A stretch of 64,000 nucleotides of DNA, from assembly GCF_014652835.1 (NCBI RefSeq), contig NZ_BMZO01000002.1, positions 349,071 to 413,070 of the forward strand. Direction: 5' to 3'. Origin of the DNA: Limoniibacter endophyticus. Its GTDB lineage: Bacteria > Pseudomonadota > Alphaproteobacteria > Rhizobiales > Rhizobiaceae. The notes below the pieces were generated by a model. It saw nothing but the letters and a program-made list of their open reading frames with translations. It made no database searches and had not been told where the DNA came from. The translations under genes and the position numbers were made by a program. The stretch's first letter is position 1; each line of letters starts with the position of its first letter. Shown here piece after piece: positions 35,464-48,477 of this stretch.

Positions 35464-35756
35464 GGTCATGTCGGGAAAATGCCGCTGGCTTACGGACGTC
35501 AAGCCGGTGAATGAACAGCGCTCCTGACCCGGAGCACCTAGGCTTCTGGATTCAACCCACCTCTGAGTATGCTGATTTCACGCGATGTAACCCTATGTAA
35601 CCTATGCGATTGAACGTTCTGCCACTAAAGTTAGAGGAAGGACGCGGGTTGCGAAGATGGGGGCATCGTTCGTCACCTACCAGTTACCTGGCGCGTCCGC
35701 TTTTCCGTTGCTCTTGTGGCGGTGGATTCTCGGTTGCCGCGCTCCAGCGGCTGACT
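35464..35756 (+). other. non-coding region before an orphan terminator; possible second RNA
   Basis: No supported protein gene: a 77-codon frame from 35604 reads straight through the terminator at 35757-35792. A short direct repeat TATGTAACC occurs twice (35593-35610). The presence of a strong terminator at its end, after the AbcR terminator, implies a transcript starting in this stretch. Confidence 0.4.
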
Positions 35757-35792
35757 GGTGCGGTGTCATCTGACATCGCACCTTTTTCTTTT
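35757..35792 (+). terminator. strong orphan terminator
   Basis: GGTGCGGTGTCA and TGACATCGCACC form a 12-bp stem (one G-T pair) followed by TTTTTCTTTT. No plus-strand protein gene lies between it and the AbcR terminator. Confidence 0.85.
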
Positions 35793-35802
35793 CAGTGTTC
35801 TG

Positions 35803-35832
35803 AAAAAAAGGCCGGGAATTGTTTCCCGGCCT
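35803..35832 (-). terminator. terminator of aspartate aminotransferase gene
   Basis: Read on the minus strand, GGCCGGGAAA-CAA-TTCCCGGCC is followed by seven T (35809-35803), 27 nt after the aatA stop. Confidence 0.88.
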
Positions 35833-35858
35833 TCTAGTGCGATCGGTTGGTCAAAGGA

Positions 35859-37112
<1,254 letters not shown>

Positions 37113-37272
37113 TTACTGCCGGCGTGCAAGTCCGCTCTGGCTTTGGAGAGGCGGTTACGTATGGTCCAGCCGTTAACCTGCTTCTAAAACTTGTCAGGGA
37201 CTTTATGTCGGAGTGCAACAACCAAATGGTGGCGTGTCACCGGCCATCGCGTGAGACGTGAGGCAGGCTTGG

Positions 37273-38154
37273 ATGAATGCCAATGACAGGCTCGAAATGC
37301 GGCGCGCACCGGACGGTACATATTTCGCGTCGACGACGAAATACGCTTTACACACAGCGCTGCAGCCAATTTTCCTGGTCGAGGAGGAAAAACTGGTCTG
37401 CGTTGCCTATGAGGCGTTGGTGCGCGCCTCTGATCCCACGCAAATGGCCAGCGAAACATTTTTCGAAAATTTGCCGCGTCACGAACGCCATGTCGTCGAA
37501 CGGGTAACGCGCGAAATTCATCTTCGTAATGCAGCTGCCTATCTCGGGCACGGGAAGGGCATTTTCATCAATTTCAATCCGGCTCTGTTTAATTTGCCGA
37601 ACATTGAAACAAGTTTGATCGAAGACCTTCAGGAATTGGCAACCACGGCGGAAGTTTTAGCAGGGAATGTTGTTTGCGAGATAACGGAACAGAAAGTTTC
37701 CGCGCCAAAGATGCTCACAGGCATTGTCACCGCCATGAGGCAGGCGGGCTTCGCCATCGCCGTTGATGATTTTGGCGCGGACCAGTCCGACCTGGAACGC
37801 GTCAGGATCGTCGATCCGGATGTGGTGAAGTTCGATGGAGCATGGGTTCAGGCTCGTATGTCGTCTCCGGAAGGAAGGCGGCACCTGACTGGACAGGTGA
37901 CAGCCTTCCGTGAGGACGGGAGGCTGGTTCTGCTCGAGGGTATCGAACAGAACTGGCAGATCGAAGCTGCGGCAGAGGCAGGTGCCCAATTGTTGCAGGG
38001 ATTTGGACTGGCACGACCGCAAGTGGTGCCCGCCCAATTCCCCGGCAGCATCGGATACAAGAATAAATTCAAGGCGGTCGCAAAAAGAACCGTCGAAACA
38101 GGTGAGGCAAAGACAATAAAATGGAACATAAGGCCACGCTCTCAGAGCGGGTGA
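37273..38154 (+). CDS. EAL-domain protein (putative c-di-GMP phosphodiesterase)
   Basis: A 293-residue protein that is almost only an EAL domain, without GGDEF, PAS or membrane segments. The metal- and substrate-binding residues appear present: E47 of YEALVR, N102 (FINFNPALF), E137 (CEITEQ), D165-D166 (VDDFGAD), K186 (VKFDGAW), E222 (LEGIEQ) and Q242. Loop 6, normally DDFGTGYSSL, is DDFGADQSDL, so activity could be weakened. The gene ends inside the next EAL gene (34-nt overlap), so the two are co-expressed. A GTG at 37258 is an alternative start. Confidence 0.82.
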   Translation: MNANDRLEMRRAPDGTYFASTTKYALHTALQPIFLVEEEKLVCVAYEALVRASDPTQMASETFFENLPRHERHVVERVTREIHLRNAAAYLGHGKGIFINFNPALFNLPNIETSLIEDLQELATTAEVLAGNVVCEITEQKVSAPKMLTGIVTAMRQAGFAIAVDDFGADQSDLERVRIVDPDVVKFDGAWVQARMSSPEGRRHLTGQVTAFREDGRLVLLEGIEQNWQIEAAAEAGAQLLQGFGLARPQVVPAQFPGSIGYKNKFKAVAKRTVETGEAKTIKWNIRPRSQSG

Positions 38155-38993
38155 ACGAGGCCATATTTGTCGACGAAATCGGTCTTCGATACTCCCGTTA
38201 CAACGACGTCGTTCTGAAGACGTCGTTCCTGCCAATCTTCGAACGTCGAGCCGACCTGCTCGTGCCGATCGGTGTAGAGGGGCTCGCTGCTCCCTTCATC
38301 AAGGGCGATCAGATCAAGACGGAAGATTTCTTCAAATCCATCCCGAAAGAGGATGCGCTTTTCATAGAGACGGTTCTCGCACGTCTTCATCTAGAGAATT
38401 TCCGCAATCTCTATTCGCCGGAACTCAGCCTCTATCTCAACTATGATCCGAGCGTTGAAGATCTAGAGTTTGAGACACTGGCGGTCTTGGGGCAGGGGCT
38501 GCAACAGACGGAAATAGGTGCGCTACCCTCTTCAATGGTCGTGGAAATCACCGGTGCACGGTCTATGGGCGACGGATATCTGAAAAGCGTCCAGGAGCGC
38601 TTGCGGACCATGGGTATAGGTCTTGCCATCGACGACTTCGGCGCGCGCCATGCCACGGCTGATCGTGTGGCGCTGCTGCGTCCCGATGTCGTTAAGATCG
38701 ACGGCGACTGGTTTCGCGAGGTCATCAAGCGCGATGAAACCGTACGATTGTTTGCGCCCACGGTGGAATCCTTCCGAGCACTTGGCGCGCATGTTCTGGT
38801 CGAAAGCGTGGAGACGCCGGACGAACTGGCAGCAGCCCTTGAGGCAGGCGTCGATTACATCCAGGGACACGTTCTTGAGCCGGCAGCTCTTGCAGGGAGT
38901 GTTTATCCATACGAATCCAGCTCAATCGCCGAGATGCTCTCCAGAGCGGGCGCGTCGGAAGAGGTTGTTGCCCGATTCGCCGTCAGGCGCTGA
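38121..38993 (+). CDS. second, divergent EAL-domain protein
   Basis: A 290-residue stand-alone EAL-like domain, only distantly similar to its upstream neighbour. The EAL triad is EGL (E53), with N107 (LNYDP), E142 (VEITGARS), D171-D172 (AIDDFGARH), K192 (VKIDGDW), E228 (LVESVET) and Q248 (YIQGHVL). Loop 6 is DDFGARHATA, clearly degenerate. The ATG lies inside the 3' end of the first EAL gene. The two proteins may form a heterodimer, one serving as a non-catalytic partner or c-di-GMP receptor; this is inference from overlap and loop-6 decay. Confidence 0.8.
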   Translation: MEHKATLSERVNEAIFVDEIGLRYSRYNDVVLKTSFLPIFERRADLLVPIGVEGLAAPFIKGDQIKTEDFFKSIPKEDALFIETVLARLHLENFRNLYSPELSLYLNYDPSVEDLEFETLAVLGQGLQQTEIGALPSSMVVEITGARSMGDGYLKSVQERLRTMGIGLAIDDFGARHATADRVALLRPDVVKIDGDWFREVIKRDETVRLFAPTVESFRALGAHVLVESVETPDELAAALEAGVDYIQGHVLEPAALAGSVYPYESSSIAEMLSRAGASEEVVARFAVRR

Positions 38994-39030
38994 GATCAAC
39001 TTCCATTTCAAGATGAAACAACAAAATGTT

Positions 39031-39060
39031 CGAGAATGTGGCGGGAGCGCCACATTCTCG
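39031..39060. terminator. 13-bp hairpin after the EAL gene pair
   Basis: CGAGAATGTGGCG-GGAG-CGCCACATTCTCG is a perfect 13-bp stem 38 nt after the second EAL stop, but no T-run follows on the plus strand. It may be a rho-assisted terminator or 3' stabiliser. Confidence 0.5.
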
Positions 39061-39232
39061 CCCATCGCCGTTGATTAATGAACCAAACCCACGCTATCAC
39101 CTGCCTGATTTACAGGTGCAAGTGCCTGTTTTGCGTTGTTTGGAAGCTGGTTAGCCGGCCCTTGAGATGGAAGGACGAAACCCATGACCATGTCGAGCCG
39201 CATCTCCGTCGCAACAGCACGGGCAATGTGAC

Positions 39233-39964
39233 ATGATCTTTGCGCAACGATCCTTCGTCTTCAGCTCTCTCGCGCTCACTCTTCTCGTCACCGGCTGCCA
39301 GACCAGCAGCGACAATCTGAAGGCCGGTGTTACAGCTTCCGACAAGAAAGTCGCTGTTGAAACCGCCACGGCCGCGGATGGTTCCCAGGTCGCCATGGCC
39401 TCCACAGCGGAATCAATTGCTTTACCCGAGGTCGCGATGGTGCCTTATCCGCGCCCGGACGGTACAGCACTGGCTTCAACGCAAGCCATTGCTGGAAATG
39501 CCTATGCCTCGCCAACACAGCAGGCGAATGCTGCCCTGGCAGCGGTTGCAGCGGCGACGCCGACCGAAAACGCGTTGAGCGCAGCACCAGCAGCTGGCAC
39601 TGTTGCGCCGCGCAGCCCCGAACTGGATTCGCTTATCAGTAAATATGCTTCACTCTACCAGATTCCTGAAACGCTGCTGCGTCGCGTCGTTCATCGCGAA
39701 AGCCGTTTCGATCCAGGCGCGCGAAACGGCCCCTATTGGGGCTTGATGCAGATACGCCACGACACGGCGAAGGGTATGGGCTACCAGGGCGACGCAAAGG
39801 GGTTGCTCGACGCTGAAACCAACCTGCGTTATGCGGGCAAATATCTCCGCGGTGCTTATATTACGGCGGAAGGCAATCCCGATCAGGCAGTCAAGTTTTA
39901 TAGCCGCGGCTATTACTATGACGCGAAACGCAAAGGCTTGCTCAAGATTACCGGATTGCGCTGA
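39233..39964 (+). CDS. lytic transglycosylase domain lipoprotein
   Basis: A 243-residue lipoprotein (lipobox LLVTGC, C22) with an Ala/Thr/Pro-rich spacer to about residue 128 and a C-terminal SLT domain. The catalytic glutamate is E156 in VVHRESRFDPGARN, followed by GLMQIRHDTAKGMGY, the stretch NLRYAGKYLRGAY and FYSRGYYY. Such enzymes cleave the MurNAc-GlcNAc bond to 1,6-anhydro products. The domain is short, close to the VirB1/SLT type. Stand-alone gene, with a terminator about 40 nt after the stop. Confidence 0.9.
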   Translation: MIFAQRSFVFSSLALTLLVTGCQTSSDNLKAGVTASDKKVAVETATAADGSQVAMASTAESIALPEVAMVPYPRPDGTALASTQAIAGNAYASPTQQANAALAAVAAATPTENALSAAPAAGTVAPRSPELDSLISKYASLYQIPETLLRRVVHRESRFDPGARNGPYWGLMQIRHDTAKGMGYQGDAKGLLDAETNLRYAGKYLRGAYITAEGNPDQAVKFYSRGYYYDAKRKGLLKITGLR

Positions 39965-40002
39965 GACTTTTCTGTTCTAGCCGTTATAAATACGTCATGC
40001 GA

Positions 40003-40024
40003 GGCACCGTTTGGTGCCTTCTTT
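40003..40024 (+). terminator. short terminator after lytic transglycosylase gene
   Basis: GGCACC-GTTT-GGTGCC followed by TTCTTT; a 6-bp stem, 39 nt after the stop. Confidence 0.6.
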
Positions 40025-40064
40025 GTTGCAACCACGTCCCTTGGACGCCTGCCAAGGCAGCTTC

Positions 40065-40808
40065 ATGAGCATACCGATCTACGTCATCAATCTTAAAGGT
40101 TCGACGGCTCGATGGGAGGCGGTCAGCGCCAGTGCAGCCAGTGTCGGTGCTTCATTGAAGCGAGTTGAAGCGGTGGACGGCCGGCAACTCCTTCAGGAGC
40201 ATTGGCGTGACTTCGACGGCCAGCACTTTCTTCGCTGGCACGGACGCACGCCGCTCGGTTCGGAATATGGCTGCTACATGAGCCACTTGAAAGCGCTGGA
40301 GCAGATCGTCGCGAATCGTGATCCATTCGCGGTCATTCTCGAGGACGATGCGCGTTTCGAACCCGATTTCGCCGAACGTGTAGAGGCGATCGTCTCGATT
40401 GGTCCGCAGATCGGGATCGTCAAGTTCTTCAATCATCGCATGCGCGGTTTCGTGCCTAAGCTACGCACGGCGAGGGGCGACAGGCTCGGACGCTGCCTGC
40501 ACGGGCCGCTGGGTTCGGCGCTTGGTTACCTTGTTACCTGCGAGACTGCGTCGAAACTGCTGAGTGGGCTAAGACCGATGCAATTGCCCTACGACATCGC
40601 GCTTGGGCGCTACTGGATCTATCAAGTGCCGTTTCATACAACGGAATTCCCTTTGGTTACGCCTGATCGGACGGGGACGGAGACCACGATTGGAACGCGG
40701 GAGGTTTATCGAAAGACCAAGCTTCCGAAGTTCAAAAGGCTGGGTGCGTTGAAATTCCGTGCCTGTGACTATATTCGCGGAGTTTGGGGCGCGTTGCGTA
40801 GGCGTTGA
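40065..40808 (+). CDS. glycosyltransferase family 25 (second copy in window)
   Basis: A 247-residue GT25 protein: IPIYVINLKGSTARWEAVSA, VEAVDGRQLL, SEYGCYMSHLKALEQIV, acidic EDDARFEPDF and GSALGYLVTCETASKLL. It is clearly related in layout to the GT25 gene at 31621-32367 but diverged in sequence. Probably an LPS core or O-chain sugar transferase. The start is ATG 40065 with AAGG upstream; the frame open from 40011 overlaps the preceding terminator and is not used. Convergent with carB and sharing a terminator. Confidence 0.85.
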   Translation: MSIPIYVINLKGSTARWEAVSASAASVGASLKRVEAVDGRQLLQEHWRDFDGQHFLRWHGRTPLGSEYGCYMSHLKALEQIVANRDPFAVILEDDARFEPDFAERVEAIVSIGPQIGIVKFFNHRMRGFVPKLRTARGDRLGRCLHGPLGSALGYLVTCETASKLLSGLRPMQLPYDIALGRYWIYQVPFHTTEFPLVTPDRTGTETTIGTREVYRKTKLPKFKRLGALKFRACDYIRGVWGALRRR

Positions 40809-40843
40809 TGCGGGCGGTTATGGAAACGGCCTGACGTGAAAAA

Positions 40844-40866
40844 GCCGGCCATGGAGGCCGGCATTT
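40844..40866. terminator. bidirectional terminator between GT25 and carB
   Basis: GCCGGCC-ATGGA-GGCCGGC, flanked by an A-run on the left (TTTTTC for carB on the minus strand) and ATTTTCATTTT on the right for the plus strand. Confidence 0.82.
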
Positions 40867-40888
40867 TCATTTTGCATTTCGCTGCGGA

Positions 40889-44371
<3,483 letters not shown>

Positions 44372-44651
44372 GGGTCTATCCGTTCGTTCTTGCGCAAACA
44401 GCGGCCAAGGTGTGCTGCACCGGGCCGTTGGCGGGAAGAGTCAATTGTGAGGCTAGGTGGGCCTTATAGGCAATGTGAGGGGCGTATGAAAGCCCTAATG
44501 TCGCGTTTTGCACGATTGTAGCGATGCGTCTTCGCCGGTCGCTCGGGAAAGCGAAGACGAACCGGTCAAATTTGGAAGAAAACCTACATCGTAAGTAAAT
44601 CCGTGAAGGATATTGACGGACGCGATCGTCTTTTTCAATGGATCTGATTTT

Positions 44652-45743
44652 ATGAAGATTTTTCCCCGGGGTGCGCTGGATATTCAAGGATGTATCGCTC
44701 AAGAGCCTCAAAGAAATGCGGCTCGGGGCGCCTCTGGAGAGAACGCTGCGATATACTCGCTGATTTACGCTTATGCGGCAATGAGCTTTCTTATTTCGTA
44801 TGAGATCGGACTTACACCTCTCTACGATATGCTATCCTTCATCTATAGCATCCTGCTCTACACCGGGATCATGTTTCCGCTCGGCCTCGCGGTGGCAGTC
44901 ACTGGACGGAAGCTGTTTTCCCTCGGAGATCGATTTTCGATCTCGCGTGTCCTCTTGGCACGAGGCGCACGCAATATTTTCCGGTCGCTCCCCCTTTGGA
45001 TTTCCTATGCCATCTTCATGGGGGCGTTCGTTGGCATAAAGAAAGCGCTACCCTTTCTGCATGACGAGCAATTCCCGTTTGATCGGTGGCTCGCCGACGT
45101 CGACCGCTTCCTGTTCGGCATCGATCCATGGGAACTGGCGCACGCATTATTGCCTGCGTCCATATTCTTGAATGCGCTTGAGCTGAACTATTACTTCGTC
45201 TGGTTCGCAACGATGTTCGCGTGCATATTCTATTTCGGATCGTCTGCTACGCCGAGGGACCTGCGGCAGCGCTTCTATCTCGTCTCGTGCGTTACCTGGA
45301 TCATATGCGGGAATTTTCTTGCCGGCCTGCTCCTTTCGGCAGGGCCGATCTTTTACGGGGAGGTGACGGGGGATAATGCGCGCTTTGCCGAGATGCTGGG
45401 GCTTGTCGCGGGCGAGGCGGGCGGATATTCCACGCTGGCAATCAAGAATTACCTGTGGGACCTGCATGTCTCTGGCGCATCGGGGCTGGGCAATGGAATT
45501 TCCGCCTTTCCAAGTCTTCACGTCGGAATATCGACCGTGAACTGGCTTTTCATCCGCGAGGTGTTTCCCCGCCTGGGCATAATCGTCGGGATCAACGTCC
45601 TGGTGATATGGTTCAGCTCCGTCTATCTCGGCTGGCATTATGCAATAGATGGAATTGTATCGATCGGCTTTGCGTTGGCCATATACTGGTTCGCGCGGTA
45701 TTTTTCCGCCCGCCATGTGCGATATGCTGGCAAAGAGGTCTAG
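44652..45743 (+). CDS. PAP2-superfamily (Aur1-like) membrane protein
   Basis: A 363-residue membrane protein from ATG 44652 (MKIFPRGALD) with about six to seven hydrophobic segments. The C-terminal third has the PAP2-type phosphatase/phosphotransferase signature: SAFPSLHVG and, 40 residues on, VYLGWHYAIDG (the S-x3-G-x-H-x3-D histidine). The long hydrophobic first half resembles the inositol-phosphoceramide synthase/Aur1-like branch. It could be a lipid phosphatase or phospholipid head-group transferase acting at the periplasmic face. Divergent from carB. Confidence 0.75.
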   Translation: MKIFPRGALDIQGCIAQEPQRNAARGASGENAAIYSLIYAYAAMSFLISYEIGLTPLYDMLSFIYSILLYTGIMFPLGLAVAVTGRKLFSLGDRFSISRVLLARGARNIFRSLPLWISYAIFMGAFVGIKKALPFLHDEQFPFDRWLADVDRFLFGIDPWELAHALLPASIFLNALELNYYFVWFATMFACIFYFGSSATPRDLRQRFYLVSCVTWIICGNFLAGLLLSAGPIFYGEVTGDNARFAEMLGLVAGEAGGYSTLAIKNYLWDLHVSGASGLGNGISAFPSLHVGISTVNWLFIREVFPRLGIIVGINVLVIWFSSVYLGWHYAIDGIVSIGFALAIYWFARYFSARHVRYAGKEV

Positions 45744-45850
45744 TCCGTCTGGTCCAACGGGCATGTCGCTGGGGAATGGACAATTTCATAGGCTGAGCCT
45801 ATGAACCCGTCAGCCGTTCACGAAATCGAGAGGATGGCGCGGAGTTTTTC

Positions 45851-47056
45851 ATGAGCGACACGACCATCCAGCAACCACGCGTGGTAGAAGTGACCACCTA
45901 TTCGGTGATTTTCGCCGTCAGCTTCTGCCACATGCTCAACGACATCATGCAGTCGTTAATTGCAGCGATCTATCCGATGCTGAAAACCGACTATAATCTC
46001 GATTTCTGGCAGATCGGTCTCTTGACGCTTGCGTTCCAGATCACCGCTTCTCTTTTGCAGCCGGTCGTCGGCATCGTCACCGACAAGCGCCCCATGGCCT
46101 ATTCACTGCCCGTCGGCATGGGCGCAACCTTCCTTGGTTTGCTGCTGCTTGCCAACGCGCATTCGTATGGCGTCCTTGTCGTCGGTGCATCGATGGTCGG
46201 TATTGGCTCGGCGATCTTCCATCCGGAATCTTCGCGGGTCGCGCGCATGGCTTCCGGCGGGCGTTATGGCTTCGCGCAGTCCGTGTTTCAGGTGGGCGGC
46301 AATTTCGGGCAAGCGATCGGGCCACTCCTGGCAGCATTTATCGTTGTGCCGAACGGACAGGGCAGTGTCGCCTGGTTTTCGGTCATGGCGTTCCTCGGCA
46401 TGCTGATCCTGACCTGGATCGCGCGGTGGTACAAGCGCACCAGCATCGCTGCCCGCGCCAAGAAGAAGGTCGCGCCTGCTGTCAGCCTGCCACGCAACAC
46501 TGTTGTGACGGCGCTGATCATTCTGGCCATCCTGACCTTCTCGAAGAACATCTACATGGCCAGCATCACCAGCTATTACACGTTCTATACGATCGAGCGT
46601 TTTGGCGTGGACGTGCAGCAGAGCCAGATCCTTCTGTTCCTGTTCCTCGGTGCGGCGGCGGCCGGTACGCTGCTTGGCGGGCCGATCGGCGACCGCTTTG
46701 GCTCGAAGGTAGTGATCTGGTTTTCAATTCTCGGTGTGTTGCCCTTCACGCTGGCCATGCCTTACGCGAATCTTCAGGTGACGATCCTATTATCGATCAT
46801 CGTCGGCTTCATCATAGCTTCGTCTTTCCCGGCCATCATCGTCTTTGCGCAGGAGCTTGTACCGGGGCGCGTGGGCATGATCGCCGGCATCTTCTTCGGT
46901 TTTGCGTTCGGCATGGGTGGCATCGCTGCCGCCGTACTCGGTGTGTTGGCAGACGAGTACGGCATCGAGTTCGTTTACGCGATCTGCGCCTTCCTGCCCG
47001 CGCTTGGCCTGCTGACTATTTTCCTACCCAGCAACAAGGCTTTGCAGGCAAGTTAA
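45851..47056 (+). CDS. MFS transporter, fosmidomycin-resistance (Fsr) type
   Basis: A 401-residue major facilitator protein with twelve hydrophobic segments. Features of the Fsr subfamily include FCHMLNDIMQSLIAAIYPML, LQPVVGIVTDKRP, GSAIFHPESSRVARMASGG and GGPIGDRFGSKVVIW. In E. coli Fsr exports fosmidomycin; the natural substrate here is unknown. It is followed by a strong terminator and lies about 110 bp after the PAP2 gene in the same direction. Confidence 0.88.
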   Translation: MSDTTIQQPRVVEVTTYSVIFAVSFCHMLNDIMQSLIAAIYPMLKTDYNLDFWQIGLLTLAFQITASLLQPVVGIVTDKRPMAYSLPVGMGATFLGLLLLANAHSYGVLVVGASMVGIGSAIFHPESSRVARMASGGRYGFAQSVFQVGGNFGQAIGPLLAAFIVVPNGQGSVAWFSVMAFLGMLILTWIARWYKRTSIAARAKKKVAPAVSLPRNTVVTALIILAILTFSKNIYMASITSYYTFYTIERFGVDVQQSQILLFLFLGAAAAGTLLGGPIGDRFGSKVVIWFSILGVLPFTLAMPYANLQVTILLSIIVGFIIASSFPAIIVFAQELVPGRVGMIAGIFFGFAFGMGGIAAAVLGVLADEYGIEFVYAICAFLPALGLLTIFLPSNKALQAS

Positions 47057-47080
47057 GAATACAAATATACTGTGACTTGC

Positions 47081-47124
47081 GCCGCCTGATCGGATAGCAT
47101 CAAGCTGATCAGGCGGCTTTTTTT
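47081..47124 (+). terminator. terminator of MFS gene
   Basis: GCCGCCTGATC and GATCAGGCGGC form a perfect 11-bp stem with a 15-nt loop followed by TTTTTTT. Confidence 0.9.
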
Positions 47125-47156
47125 GTGCCGCGAGTTTGCGGATGGATGGGGTCACG

Positions 47157-48086
47157 ATGCAGTGGAAAGGCCGTAGGCAAAGCACCAATGTCAAGGATGT
47201 ACGCGGTTCCGGCGGAGGCGGCAACTTCGGGCGCGGGCCGCAGTTTCGCATTCCTATGGGCGGTGGCGGCGGGCCGCGCCGAGCAGGTGCTGGCGGGATA
47301 TCCGGTATCGTCATTCTGGTGATCCTGTTCTTTGCGCTGCGTGCATGCGGCATCGATCCCATGGCTATTCTTGCCGGCGACCCGGCTTTCGTTCCGGGTG
47401 GTCAGCAGCAGACCCAAACACAGGGCAATCAGCAGGGTAGGCCTGCAAATGACGAGGCGTCACAGTTCGTTTCCACCGTTCTGGCCGAAACCGAAGATGT
47501 CTGGAACGGCATTTTCCAGTCCCTTGGCCAGACCTATCGGGAACCGACGCTGGTTATTTTCTCCGGTCAGGTGCAGTCGGCCTGCGGCTATGCTTCGGCG
47601 GCCTCCGGACCGTTCTATTGCCCCGGCGATCAGCAGGTCTATATTGATCTATCCTTCTATGACCAGATGGAGCGGCAACTCGGCGCTGGCGGCGATTTTG
47701 CACAAGCCTATGTCGTTGCGCACGAGGTCGGCCATCACGTGCAGAACCTGATCGGCATCCTGCCGCAGTTCAACCAAGCGCGCCGCAACATGGGCGAAGC
47801 GCAGGCCAACGAGATGTCGGTGCGTGTAGAATTGCAGGCCGATTGCTTCGCGGGCGTCTGGGCCTATTACACCGAGCGCAAGGGCCTGCTCGATCCGGGC
47901 GATGTCGAAGAGGCGCTGAATGCCGCGCACCAGATCGGCGATGACACGATCCAGCGGCGGACGCAGGGCTATGTCGTGCCGGAAAGCTTTAGCCACGGCA
48001 CTTCGGAGCAACGCATGCGCTGGTTCAATGCGGGTATGCAGGGCGGGCGTATTGATGCCTGCGACACGTTCAATAATCCGATCTGA
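47157..48086 (+). CDS. neutral zinc metallopeptidase (YpfJ family)
   Basis: A 309-residue membrane-anchored protein of the zinc_metallopeptidase (DUF2343/YpfJ) family. Start MQWKGRRQSTNVKDVRG (ATG 47157 behind GGATGGGG; the frame open from 47136 is not used). A Gly-rich stretch is followed by one membrane segment (ISGIVILVILFFALRA) and a periplasmic catalytic domain with FCPGDQQVYID-like FYCPGDQQVYIDLSF, HEVGHHVQNLIG as the HExxH zinc site, and VRVELQADCFAGVWA supplying the third ligand. The physiological substrate is not known. Confidence 0.9.
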   Translation: MQWKGRRQSTNVKDVRGSGGGGNFGRGPQFRIPMGGGGGPRRAGAGGISGIVILVILFFALRACGIDPMAILAGDPAFVPGGQQQTQTQGNQQGRPANDEASQFVSTVLAETEDVWNGIFQSLGQTYREPTLVIFSGQVQSACGYASAASGPFYCPGDQQVYIDLSFYDQMERQLGAGGDFAQAYVVAHEVGHHVQNLIGILPQFNQARRNMGEAQANEMSVRVELQADCFAGVWAYYTERKGLLDPGDVEEALNAAHQIGDDTIQRRTQGYVVPESFSHGTSEQRMRWFNAGMQGGRIDACDTFNNPI

Positions 48087-48150
48087 CTGGAAGCGGAGTG
48101 GAAAGGCAGGAGGCCTTTGCTCCTCCTGCCTCGGTTCTCATCAGAGGCCT

Positions 48151-48477
48151 TCAGTCAGGCGCACGGCGCAAGATCATGCCTCCATGGTAGAGAACGTCAT
48201 CAATGAAATCGCCGTCCGCAGTAAAGCCGGTATCGTCCCAATATTCGATATGATCGCCGGTGATCTCGTAACGTCCTCGATAGGCGCTCTCACGCGTACC
48301 GCGGGCCTCGTCATAGCGCCCGTTCGGCAGCAATTCGTGTCGAACATAGCCGTCTTCCGTAACCCATAGCCCCACATATGGGTGAGGGTGGTTTTTCGTT
48401 GTCTGGTCGCTTGCCATCGTCGTGCTCGAAATTGTTACGAAAATAACGCTCGTGAAGAAGTAGAGAAGCGTGCGCAT
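48151..48477 (-). CDS. Atu4866 family exported protein
   Basis: A 108-residue protein with a signal peptide (LYFFTSVIFVTISSTTMA) and a compact beta-rich domain: HPYVGLWVTEDGYVRHELLP, GRYDEARGTRESAYRGRYE and a final IEYWDDTGFTADGDF. This matches the Atu4866 family (lipocalin-like barrel of unknown function). Its ATG overlaps the SDR stop codon by 1 nt (TGATG), so it is translated with the oxidoreductase and perhaps works with it. Confidence 0.82.
   Translation of the reverse strand: MRTLLYFFTSVIFVTISSTTMASDQTTKNHPHPYVGLWVTEDGYVRHELLPNGRYDEARGTRESAYRGRYEITGDHIEYWDDTGFTADGDFIDDVLYHGGMILRRAPD

Noticed and set aside
35604..35837. 77-codon open frame after AbcR
   Set aside because: It reads through the orphan terminator and into the aatA terminator and has no ribosome-binding site.
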